From Larus michahellis (taxonomy: Eukaryota; Chordata; Aves; Charadriiformes; Laridae): a stretch of 64,000 nt of DNA. A model generated the notes under the pieces. It was not told the DNA's origin. It made no database searches and saw only the letters and a list, made by a program, of their open reading frames with translations. How positions within the stretch are numbered: position 1 is the stretch's first letter; the number at the start of each line of letters is the position of its first letter. The position numbers and the translations under genes are program-made. The stretch covers positions 163,692,678 through 163,756,677 of the forward strand of contig NC_133897.1 in NCBI RefSeq assembly GCF_964199755.1, read 5' to 3'. Below are positions 37,167-49,500 of this stretch, in pieces.

Positions 37167-40100
37167 TTCAGGGCTGTTACATACCAGATGTTACCCTTGA
37201 CTTGGATTCAGAGTGCAAATACCATAATCCTTTTGAAATCAAGCCCTGAATTTCCTCCAGATTAATTTTCAGCATCTGTAAGAGAAAACCATATCACTTT
37301 TCTAGTATCCAGAAGTGTCATGAGCCTGCTTTGTCATTATATGCTCCTGGGATGTTGGTGGCTGGAGACAGGCCTGCTGGGCTTCCCGATAGGGACTGCA
37401 CAAGTTATTGGGCTGGCGCCATCACAGCTGAGTATGCAATGGTGTGAGCAGATCCTGGGTACGCCGAAATTATTATTCCTGCTCTTTAGGGTTGCCATTA
37501 ATGTCAATAGGGTCTGAAGGCTGTGCTAGCTTCATCAAGAAAGAGTGGACATTCAGCAGAACTCAGGAAAGTCCAATAGTTGTTCTAAGAAGTAACAGAG
37601 ATGAATACAGCTGCCAAGGAAAAGGGAGATTTTCACTTGCAAGGGAAAGTTGCTTACCAGAAATCACAGACCTTACAATTAACCATAAAAACAGGACTCA
37701 AAGTTAAACTCAACTCCCACCAAGAAAGTGATGAACAAGTTATTGCAATGAGAGTAATTTCAGACTTGGACAAAAGCCATCTCCCACATTATAAAGGCGA
37801 AAAATGTGTTTCTAAGAACACATTGTCAAATATGTCTGTCCTGTGAAATAAACCTAGTTGCCATGTGTTCTGCCTTCTGCTTAAACATGCTTATCTCTTT
37901 GAATCAAGCCCTGAGTCTTTCAGACTGCACATCACGTAGAGCCAAAGCAGTCGTCAGAGAGAGAGAGGTTTTATGATGTTGGGCACTCTTCTCCTTTTGC
38001 ACTTTTTCACACCTGGAGTTTAACCCTGGGTTTTCCTTTACCAAGGTGACAGGTTCTTTTCTGCTCCATCTTGCAGGACATCTTTCTTCTTGATGCTGAT
38101 TGCTGGCTCATCGGGAATATCAGATATGATTAATATCCCTCTGTCAAATTGTTCCCTTGTGATTTCTGCATAAGGTTTATGATCCAAAATGTAAAATAAC
38201 GAGAAAGAGTCCATATTTTCAACACATGAACCCCCAAGAGACCCAGCAGGACATTCTCATTCTCAGTTCAGACAAACTCCGAGAAGAATATTGCCAGCAT
38301 CAATATTCTTGAGTCAAGCTATGCAAGGTATCCAGAAGTTAGTGCTTACAGCAAAAACCTGCTTTGTAAAGCAACACTGAAAAACAGTCTCCTTTTCCTC
38401 ATGTCTTCATGCTTTTCTAATAAGTTATTCCCATTTCACAAGTCAGAAGACAAAAATCTACGTTTGTGACTTCCAGGTTTAATCCAGACTGATGAAGTTA
38501 AGCAGGCTTTCTTTTCTTAATTCAATTTCACCATCTACAAAGGTGTTGAAAGGAAAGTCCAGACTCCAATAAACCCTTATTACCCTAAGGACCTCAGACA
38601 GGTGCTCAAATTTGTATGCGGGAGGCAATTGGGTGGCTGGTGCAGAGACTTTTCCCCCAGCAGTGCTGGCTCTGCAGACACAGCAGCAAGAAGAACTCTT
38701 TGTGGTCTCTGATGGATGCTCGCCCCTATGCAGGCCTGCAGGTTGGGGCAGGAGTCTGCCTTCACCCCCAGGCTTGCTCTGTCCTTGTGCTGCTCCTCCT
38801 CCCCATGCCATGGAGCGGCAACCTTCACCCTCAGCAGCACTGGACTCCAACTCACGGAGGCTGAAAGACGTGGTAGTGGATTTCTTTCAGTCTGCGTAGT
38901 TACTGTTGAGTTAGTGCAGTCATTTTAAGAAAATTTTCCTGTTATTCCTTGGCACAAGAACAGCACATGTTCATGCTGTAACCTTGTCCTTCTGCCTCTG
39001 AGTTTTCTGGCTGCTACTCACATAGCACCCAACATCTCATCATCTGTAACACATATATCCCCACACCAAATCAGTGGGAACATGAGTCAGTAATGGTGGA
39101 AGATAAAGCCAGCTACCAGAATATCATTTATCCATGAAGATATAATTAATGTAAGACTCCCCTGGATCCTCCATCCTATCTGCCACTCCCCTGTCAGTGT
39201 CTCTGGCAGCCAAGACATTGTCAGATGGTGACACCCAGCCATGCCTAGGCATCAAGTCCTGCTCCAGAAGCTGACAAAATGCAATCTATAGCAGGGCAGA
39301 GCTCAGCTAGTTTCCACATTAAAAGACTGAGCTGTCAATAAACTCTATTTTCTCTTTTTTTTTAAATATAATTTTATATATATTTTTTAAATTGCCCAAA
39401 ATATAAAAGCTGTGCCCATGCCCCAGCCAGTTAGAGTGCAGAGCTTGGGCTTAACTGTTACAGAATTTTTATTGTTTCTCTGGAAAAAAAAAGGCAGACA
39501 TTTGGTTTAGTCCTGAACAGAGTAGTCTTGCTTTGATTAGACATCTCCAAATAAACACGTAGAACAGAGTTCAGCCTTACACAGTTTAATTATCCCATAT
39601 TAACAACAAGAGGTGGGAAAAGGACAGCTCAGGAAAACAGCCTCACACGGCTGTACTGAGAAGAGCCACTCACAAGTGGCAAAGGAGGAAAACAATCCAT
39701 TCCCTCCTACAGCTTCCAAGAAACAGCTAATTCAAAGCAGTTTAGAAAACAAGTATAAATTGTTAAATAATTTAACAGGCAAAAATATTTTCCCCAAATG
39801 ATCCTGTTGGTTTGTTTTGTTTTGTTGTTTTTTTTTTTTAATTTGTTTATTTGACAGGCAAAAATTTTAATGGAATAATGGTCTGTTTGCTATAATTGCA
39901 ATAATTTACACACTTGATTTAAAAAAAAAGGAACAAGCCACAGTAATGCCATAAACACCACATATTGTTAGCACCTTTTTAATATGTAAATAATACATTA
40001 TCTGACTCTCTAATGCAATTTTAATGGTATATTCTCTCTTACCACAGGACCAGCCAAAAAAAAAAATCCAACAAAAATATCAGCGTATTCGTGGGTTTAA

Positions 40101-42981
40101 ACCTCAGACCCAGTGAACAGACCTTATGGTGATGTACTTTTTTGCAGGGAGAGGAACACTGAGATGCGAAAGCCACGGTCACCCATATTCAAGAGCATTT
40201 AGGGGAGAGGCCATCAGCATGTCCCTGTCCTATCTGCCACCTCCTGCCTGCATGGTCACCTTGCAAGATGCCGGACAGACAATACACGTCTGCTTGTCAC
40301 CTTCCAGCACACGCAGTCACCTGCTCAGGCACAGAGACATCTGCATTTTCTGGAGGGCGGCTTCTGACCATGCCCAGGGCTGTACTTGTAGGTTTACCAT
40401 CTGCCCAGATGGCAAACCTAATTTGGAAAGTAATCTCAGGCCACCTTTCCAAAGACGGCGAATACCCGCGAACACACTGAGGCAAAAACTGTTGCAGTTT
40501 TGGGTTTGTTTGAGCTTGCAGGGCAGAAATCCTGCAAATACACTTTCTTGCCTTTTATTGCAGGTGGCTTTTTAGGCGTATTCACATAGGGCTTGCTTCT
40601 GTAAGAGGGGGCAGCTATAGAAGCCTCCCTTGGATGACTATACCCATAGAAATTGGGTGGCTACAAACACAGGTCTTGATCTGGGTCTGCAGCACGTGTC
40701 TCGTGCTCCTCTCTGTAGCGACAGATTATGCTTGGTAAACACCATTTAACTGGCTGGAGACAAAACAAGATTTAAGAAAAAGCAGGGAAATGGCACCTAC
40801 TGAACTTAGGGCACAGAGACAGTCTGGGGTGTCTCCAGGAACTGACTGAACAGACAACCATACGGTGGAGCAAAGGGAATTAGGTGGCGTCCCCTCTTCT
40901 GAGTGGAGAAATTGCAGAGCTGTAGTCTGTGCCTAACCCATGCAGATCTTTTAATCGTTATTGGAGATACTGATGTGTCCCTCATGTTCCTAACACAGGC
41001 TCTTGGCAATGGCTCCAACAGACGTTCAAATGAAAAGGGTTATCCAACAAACCCCGTAGATCTCCTGCAACAAGATACCACTGTACCATCTCACAGGGGT
41101 GAAAGACCCTGAGATTTGTTGAACAGGACATCGTTATGTATCTACCCCTCGCATGGTGCACCGGAGTGTATTAAAGTCTATGCCACGCATGGCGTACGCA
41201 GACACATATGATGAGAGACAATCTACAGAGGCTGAGGAGTCACCATCATGACAGGAATTAAATGTCACATTAACACAGCCCAGTTAACATGACTGACCTT
41301 CACAAAACTTGCTCATTGCCATCGCATTTCTTCAAAGTGATGGCTCGTGCCACGTTGGGAGGTATCTCTTGCGTGAAAAAAACCTGTTCTACCTCACCAC
41401 TGGAGGGATGAAATCTCAGCCTGCATTAGCAAAAATGGTACTGTAAAATACAACGTGATTAACATGCTTGCTGAATACTGAAATATAGCAGTCTGACCTA
41501 AGATGCAGAACAGTAACAGATATACCGTGGAGAGTCACTTAAAAGCGTAAGCTTTTCACTTCATGGTATTTTCACTTTGATTAGTCTTTCCATAGCAAGA
41601 AACACAGTAAAATCAAATCAAAGAGTTTATTTGCATAGGAAATAGCAAAAATAGCACCACTGAGAGCTACACAGTAAAGACTTTGTTTAACCCTGGCATG
41701 TGAACATGTTATTTAATATCATCTTTCAGTAAAGCAGAGACAAATTTTATCTGCTACTGGGTGAGAAAAGGACTCCAAGGCTGGCAAATGGTTATCTCTG
41801 GGCTTTAGCAGCGGGAGCTGATGCTGGGGTGGTTATAGACAGCTGTGGCATAAGTTCAGCTTAGCCAGCTTGGAAGCACCATGCCAGATGGTGAACGTGC
41901 CAGCAGGGCAAGGTGCCTCTTATCCGTCTCCAAAAGACCTGATGAGATTTCTGAAAACATTCAGCATTTAGTGCCTGTGTCAGGTTCATTACTCTGATCT
42001 CTCAATATAAACCGCTTTGTGCAGAAGAGTTTTGAAACCGCAGCTGCTCTGTCGCCTGGCACATATGTTTGAGGCCTGATCACTGCTCAGATCTGCACCT
42101 TTGTGGGTGGGATTGCCTTGGTCAGAGGGTTAAACTCACAAATGACCTACTGTGAGGGTCTTTTCAGACTCCATCCCCTCTTTACTTTCTCTTTGAACTC
42201 TCAAGCTGATTTTTGGCAATTAGCTGATAGGGGAAATGGGACAGTGTCTGACTTTTTGCTTTTACCCTCAAACAAAATTTCCTCTGGGTTTCTAAAGACT
42301 TCTTTGCTCTGACCCTTTCACGAGAGATCAGCCTTCTCCTAGACCAGCCTGCAACTTCTCACCCACCCTCTAAAATGTGACCCTGCCAAGTTATAATCAT
42401 AGTGGACATCCAAAATGGTCAAGTTGGGTCACAATTGACTTCCTGACATTTTTAATACCAGGTGACTTTCTATGTTGCTCTGGCCAATTTTTGGGTGAAG
42501 CAGTGGTAGGGAGCTGTGTGTGTGCTGACAATGAAAAGGGGATCTGGCATCCCTGAGCTGACGGAGGACAGAATCGCGGCTTTTTGCAGAGGTATCTCCC
42601 TGACAGAAGGAAGCTAAACTCCGTCTGGTAGGACTGAATCCACCGAGTACTGAAGTTCTTGCATAGGGAGCAGTGAGGAGGTTTAGATCATCTCTGTGGT
42701 TTCTTCAGGCCTTACTCTGAGATCCGACATGGTCCCATGAACTGCAGTTCCTATAAGCTACTGATTCACTTATGGGCAGAAGAACATTAAATTTAACAGA
42801 GAATTTCTGGGAAACACACGCTGTCTGTTCATAACTATCTGTCCATTGGGACCCGAATGTACTGGAGGCCTCTTCCCCAGCTTTGGCGTGGTTTTGCCTT
42901 CCTCCCCTCCGTGTTGATGGCAAATAGCACCAGTGATCCTGCGATGAGCCTGTGTCTCACAGTTAATGCCCTGGGCTGCAG
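37167..42981. other. Unassigned intergenic sequence downstream of the collagen gene
   Basis: No gene recognised. AT-rich patches lie at about 39350-39410 and 39790-39990. The longest frame without repeat support (plus, 40126-40575) shows no domain. Confidence 0.4.
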
Positions 42982-42987
42982 AGCACA
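42982..42987 (-). terminator. Candidate polyadenylation signal of the collagen gene
   Basis: On the minus strand this reads AATAAA, about 400 bases past the collagen stop codon. A variant ATTAAA occurs closer, at 43149-43154. Which one is used cannot be told from sequence. Confidence 0.35.
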
Positions 42988-43212
42988 GGATTTTATTTCA
43001 GTTTCAAGGGTGAGGGGTAAAGCTTTGGAAAGAATTAACCAGATAATAGATAACACTCAAAAATTTTGGCATCGGAATGGTTTTGCATAAACAGCTACAC
43101 AATGCATTGATACTGTATGCTCTTCAAAAGAGGAAAAAAACAGTTATTTTTAATGTTGTAATATGCCCTGATGTTAGAGAAAAGAAAAAAAAAATCACAT
43201 ATCACATCAAAG

Positions 43213-43244
43213 ATAATAATAATAATAATTATTATAATTATAAT
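43213..43244. repeat. AAT/ATT microsatellite in the collagen 3' untranslated region
   Basis: AAT trinucleotide repeats run into their own reverse complement (AATAATAATT, then ATTATAATTATAATT), giving a short AT-only palindromic tract about 150 bases past the stop codon. Confidence 0.8.
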
Positions 43245-43390
43245 TCATAAAAATAATCTGACCGACCGGCAGCATTTGTTGGCTTTAGAAGGCCTCCCAC
43301 GAAAGAAACACAGTTGAAGACATCTGAGAGCTCTTGGCAGACGTGATGAATTCAAGTTTTAAAAACAAGTCTGGGGCTACCCCCTGCACG

Positions 43391-43578
43391 CTAGGGCCCT
43401 TTGACGTTGGCAGGTCTGGCAGCCAGGCTTGCATAGTAAGCGCACTGAGTGGGGTCACACTGCCCGTTGGCTCCTGGAGGTCCCTGTGGGCCCGTGAGAC
43501 CAGGTACCCCAGCTTCACCTTGAGGGCCGGGTGGTCCTGGCATCCCATCTTTGGCATAGCCAGGCTCCCCTGGGAGGC
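43391..43578 (-). CDS. COL22A1: Collagen last coding exon: end of COL1 and NC1
   Basis: It starts in phase 1 after acceptor tattttag. It encodes [15 protein letters not shown], in which Gly-X-Y is interrupted once by a five-residue spacing. It then runs through regular triplets to GQCDPTQC and the tail [16 protein letters not shown], with stop TAG at 43391-43393. The two cysteines form the interchain bonds expected of FACITs. Confidence 0.92.
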
Positions 43579-46500
43579 CTAAAATAAAAACAAAATGCCC
43601 TTGGTGAGTGGCTTTGCTGCCAACCTGGGTGCAAGCATCAGCTTCCACAGATTGCGGTCTGGCTGGTGTGTATCTACAAGGATGTGGCAAGCGTATCTCG
43701 TCTGAATGCAAGATTTCCACCCCTATGGCATCCTTGGGCTGCCCAACTGCGTGCTAGTGCTGTTCTTCCTCTGTCACCAGGTTGCTGAAGTTGTGCAGCT
43801 GCACAAACTAGCTAATGACACATAGTCCTCATAGAGAGGAGGTGAGGATGGGAAAGCTTGAGGCAAGAGCCAGCTTTGGGAGATAACTCATTTGTATGAA
43901 ACATAGTGTGTCCGTGGTTATCTAAAGGCAATGCAAGGCCAGTATGCCAAATGCAGACCATGGAGTAATGAAGGCTTCCCGTAGTTTCCTTCTCCAACAA
44001 GGCAGGGTGAAGGCAAAACTGATCAATGGCTCCGTATTTCAAATTGGAAACAAAATATATTTGCTGCTTCTTTGCCAGCATGAGCTGTGTGCCTGAGGCA
44101 CAGGTGTTGGATATGACCTTTTATAACATCTAAAGCTGCCTGGATCTCTGGGTTCAGCTTTGTCACAACAAGATTCTGGCAAGGGCAGATAAGACATTTC
44201 ACAGTGTATCTAGTAATTAAAACTTCACTTTGGATTTGTCCCAAAGGTCAGTTAACCTAGCTGTTACTGAGATGGATCATAATGCCTGTCAATCAGGCTG
44301 AGGAAACAATGGTGGCTAGGTATGACGCTAATGATACATTTCTTCCCTTTGGGCCACTTTCTACAAAAATTGAGTATGCCATATTTATGTTATCCTGATT
44401 GTCTACCTAATATGGCAGAGACCTGTGTCAATGTAGTGGTTTTGAGTCATGTATTTTGTGGGGTGTTCTGAGTAAACACACCTGGAATTCCTGGAGGACC
44501 TATTTCCCCTCGTTGGCCAATGCCAGTGTCTCCTTTCTCACCCTTTGCTCCTCTTTCTCCTGTACAGAGGGAAAGAAAAATAATGAACTTATGAGCATGA
44601 TCTACAGAACTATGCTATCACAGGTCTTCCATCCACACTGAAGCCAAAATACTTGCTAAAAATAGTTCCTAATTGTGGACAATCCTCTGAGATGGGATGT
44701 TAAGTGGCAATGAAGACTCATCCCACTCCTGTTCTGGACAGTGGTGGAACACACCAGCAATTGCTGGTCACATTCATCACTTCTTGTTCAGCAGACTGCT
44801 TCTAATACATGAATTTTGAGGACCACTTAGATGATACTAACAGGAGAGGTGAACGTCAAACTGTAGTGGACAAATCCCTTTATCAGACTTCCAAAACATC
44901 AAATTTCACTCACCTTTGGGACCAATCGGTCCAGGTGGCCCTTCTGACCCAATCTGTCCAGGCTGTCCAGGCTCTCCTGGAGGGCCAGTTCTTCCTGGGA
45001 GTCCTTCCTTCCCAGGGGGACCAGGAGGTCCTGGTCTGCCATGGGACGCTTTTACATGCGCAGGCTGTATCTCAGCCAGGAGATAAGCTAACTTTGCTGT
45101 GAAGAGAGGGAAATGAGTTCATTAGACTAAAAGGTCAGTGCTTCAAGACATGGAGAGCCAGAATCAGTGGCCCAGTAAAGTCCAAGTATTGTCATAGATC
45201 AGTTTTTCAGGGTGACCCATTTGTTGTCCTCACACAATCCTTCCCCATAAGCCATGATGACGCCTTCCTGACCCTCTCTAAACTATTTAAACCTCATTTC
45301 TCAGTAGCTTTAAACTTCTCCTAAATTTCTTACTTAATCCTAAACACTTCTCTCATCCACTGCTCCATGTCCACCAAGGACCCGAAATGTCCTTTCCTTC
45401 AGCTGTGCAGCTGGTGGATTTCTGGCAAACTGGAATCATTGCTGCTCTGAAAAGAAGACTCTATTTCCACTGCTTCTGCTACACAGAGCAAGATGCTACT
45501 TGGCTGCTCTGTAGGGAGAAAGCTTACTTTTCTTGTTCTGGGCTGTTACATGTGTGGAGCTAAAGCTAATGTACCCGTCTCTGGCTGTGAAAGTCAGAAA
45601 CTAACTAAAGCAGCTCCCTGCATCAGCATATTCTTCAGTTTCCAAGCAGGCATATTTGCTTGCCACGTCCATATTAAGACCCTGAACAGCCTAGAGAGCT
45701 CTTAAGACATACTCAGCATCACCAAAACATCCTATGGAACAGAGGGAGAAGGGTTTTCTATCTTCTCTTCATTGATCCAAAATCTCAAACGCTTTTAGAT
45801 TGGTGTGGAATTTGAAGTCTGAGAGTGTGTAAATAAAATCCTTGAACTCCTTTGAACCATGATCTTAAGCATGGAGGAAAATGCCTGCAGCTATGTGTCA
45901 GCTGCTCCAAGAGCTGCGCTAGAAGCACTACAGCTTTACATTTCACTGTGGATGGGGTCAGTAGTGGTTGGCAATTCACGTACTTTCAGAGAAGCAGCAG
46001 CCCACGTCCACTCCACCCCCTCTCCTCATACTGTCACAGCCATTCTCCTCTGGCTGGGACATCAAAAGCAAGGTTACCAGAGCCCATCGTCCTTCTGTGG
46101 GATTTTACACTGTTTGCTTTCTCCTCCAGGGTCACAAATTAATCTGTTTGAATTTGTGTCTTCTCTTGACCTACCATCTCAGCCCAGAGATCTGCAGGAC
46201 CGAGTCTGCAGCAAAGATCTTCTGGTGGCAAAAAGTCACGAGGCGCTTAGCACAGGTAATGTCTTTGGGTTAAAGAAGGGAGAAAGCCCCTGTGCTATTG
46301 CTGGGAACATCAAGCTTGGATAATGGTAAAGCTTGCTAAACACATTTCTTTTTACACATTACTCCTTCCAGGCAGGCTGGTTGCAACATTGCCTTCTATA
46401 AGCAGGAGAAGTTAAGGTGCCTCGACAGCTATGTAAAATATCTTTCATATTCTCAGATATATCTTCTGGCTTCGCAGAGCTGATTACTTACCATCTAGCT

Positions 46501-49500
46501 GCTTGGTCAACTCCTCTTGGATGAGCCTTCTCAAAGTGTCTAGAGATGGGGGTTCCCCCTAGAGAGTAATAATCACAGCAATAACAAGACATCATAATCC
46601 CAGCCAGGGGACGTGCAAATTAAACCCTTCACAAAGGGTTTAGTGGGTTGCATTTCATCACCCACAGCATACACAAGGCTGCAGGGGCTGCCTGAAAGAA
46701 TATAAAGGGACTCAAAACATCCACAATTCCCAACCTGATGGCAAGCCACGGGCTCAATTGTGTAAGCAGAGAGCCTGGTCAGAGGGAATAGTTGGGATGC
46801 TGTCCCTGTCTCCTTCCCAGAGAAAATCTCTTTAGGGGACAGGTAGTAGAAATCGAATCAGGAGACATCCTCTGCCCTACAAAATCATAGTGGAAAGCCT
46901 ACCTCCTTTTCCGGCATTGCACATTTCCTTGCATCTCTCCTATGAGGACAGGCTGAGAGAGTTGGGATTGATCAGCCTGGAGAAGAGAAGGCTCTGGGGA
47001 GACCTTATAGCCCCTTCCAGTACCTAAAGGGGCTACAGGAGAGATGGGGAGGGACTCTTGATCAGGGAGTGTAGTGACAGGATGAGGGGTAACGGGTAAC
47101 TGAAAGAGGGAAGATTTATATTAGATACTAAGAGGAAATTCTTTACTCTGAGGGTGGTGAGATATTGGCACAGGTTTCCCAGGGAAGTTGTGGATGCCCC
47201 ATTCCTGGAGGTGTTCAAGGCCAGGTTTGATGGGGCTTCGAGCAACCTGGTCTAGTGGAAGGTGTCCCTGCTCATGGCAGGGGGTTGGAACTGGATGATC
47301 TTTGAGGTCCCTTCCAACTTAAATAATTCTATGATTCTATGAGAGAAGCATACCTGCCCCCAGGGTACTCAAGATGGGTATCCAGGCTTGCTATAAACAC
47401 TCATACTGGATGCATCGCCTGCCAACAGGCCCTATCTCGGGGAACGGAAGCCAGCTAACACATATGATACCCACTTCTCCAAACAAGTACAAAGTTCTGC
47501 CTGATTTCAGGCTGTTGAAGGGAGTTGGGATGTGGCTGCCTGGCTTTGGTCCCCTCCCAGCCTCCAAGGGACAGTATCTTTTATCTCCTCTCTCAGCTCT
47601 TTTGTGTGACAGTGCTGTTGAACAGACGTAATAGCTGTCAAAACTCAAAGCTATATGAACAACAACTCTGGATGACGCAATTGAAAAAAAGATGAAAGCA
47701 TTTTTGTTAGGTAGAAGGACAATTTTTTATGTTGTGGCTTTCCAAGAAAATAAAAAAATAGAGCTTTTAGGGTAACCAGACTCTTGTTTTTGCATAAACA
47801 CAAAAGAAAAATAATGTAGCTATATTTAAAAAATAAACCCTTTTGAACCAGGAAGATAATTCTTTTTTCCTTTGTTAATCATAAAGTGAGATGTTTCACT
47901 TGAAATACATTTTTCATTTTTTGTATAAAATTATTATTTGATTTTTTTCCAGTTTTGAAAATATTTCTGCATTCTTTTGTGTATGAGCTATCTACATGAA
48001 AGTGTTACTTTTCCCTCACACCTATCCTATTAAATGTACTCCATGTTCATAAAAACCTTGTGAGGTCCGAGTTACTCTTTAATCCAAAGTTACTCTTTAA
48101 TAAGAAATGTAGATTATATTAAATAGCTAAGAGACATTTCAATTTTAGCCAATAACATTGCTGGTAAGTACAGAGTTGGTCTATTTGCTGCCTGCTTCCC
48201 AACACGAATTTTGCACAAGAAAAAGATGTGTTTCTTGGTGACAAAAGAAGCTATTTTGTCATTAAGTACTAACCATTTGTGATGGCTCTTAGTGAATATC
48301 CCGGTAAGTAAACATGATTGTGGAACATACTTTGAAGGCTTAAAAATTATCTTTTCAAGCTTTAACTGTATTAGTTGCATTAAGTCTCCATAATCATCAC
48401 CGGATTTCATTAAATCTCTATGTTGTTGAGACACACAAAGAAATGTTTTCCCTGAAATTTACACAGTTTTTACATCAGAGTTTATTTCACTGTCTATTCC
48501 CCTCCAAGGTACTCTCAAATTCATCCTCAGTATGGACATCGCGGCTTTACTAGTGCTGGTAGTTTTTCTCGTTCTTCTACATACATTACCCCCAGGCACT
48601 CTCAGAAGTGAAATTGTTTCCAGTTAGGGAAAAAAAAAAAAAAAAAGAATATCAAACAAAAATAGGAATAGGATTTCATGAATTCTGATGAGCTGACTCC
48701 AGGATTTCCAGGAATAGAGCAGTGACCTTTCCACAGCTCAGCATTTTGTCTCTCGTAACAACCAGCAGCAGAGGAAGGTGTAAGACCTCTGTATGAAGTG
48801 CTACGCATTAACACCCTTATAGAAGGCAGCTTTTTCAGACTCCAGACCCATGGCCATAGCCACATGACCTGATTTAGGCTTTTCGGGGTATAAGGTGTCA
48901 GGGACTGGCTGCCCTGGCTATAGGTCTGGATTGCTCAGCTGTCCTGAAGTTCAACCCAACACCCCCACAACACTTCCCTGGGATACGATCTATCTCTTCT
49001 TTTTATGTCTCAAGGGACAGGAGATAAAAACGTTGCTTCCCCATTATAACACACACTTGGTCAGGTTTCTATCAGCCTTACTGTTATCTTAGGTACTTTT
49101 CTGATCACACACTGTGGCAGTAAAATAAAAGTACAAAGCCCTTCTCTGGCAACCTTACCCTTGGTCCTGGAAATCCTGGCTGTCCTGGAGGACCGGGAGG
49201 TCCAACTTGCCCAGTGTCTCCTGGGGGTCCATGGGGACCCATCAGTCCTGGATGGCCTTTATGACCAGGTATCCCAGGATCACCTGGAGGGCCCTTTTCT
49301 CCTTGGGGGCCTTTTTCGCCTTTGATGCCAGGCTCCCCCTAAGTGAAAAAGCCGACATTACCACCACAAAATAAGAGGCAAACTTCTGATTTCCAAGCAC
49401 AGCAAAACACAAACAGCTGAGCTGGCAAAGTTACTGAATACAACATCTGGTGCATTACAAATGATCCACAAATTATTGCTGACAGAGAATGATTAAAGAG

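Noticed and set aside
40126-40575. Plus frame of 149 codons
   Set aside because: No recognisable domain, no splice or promoter context, and irregular composition.
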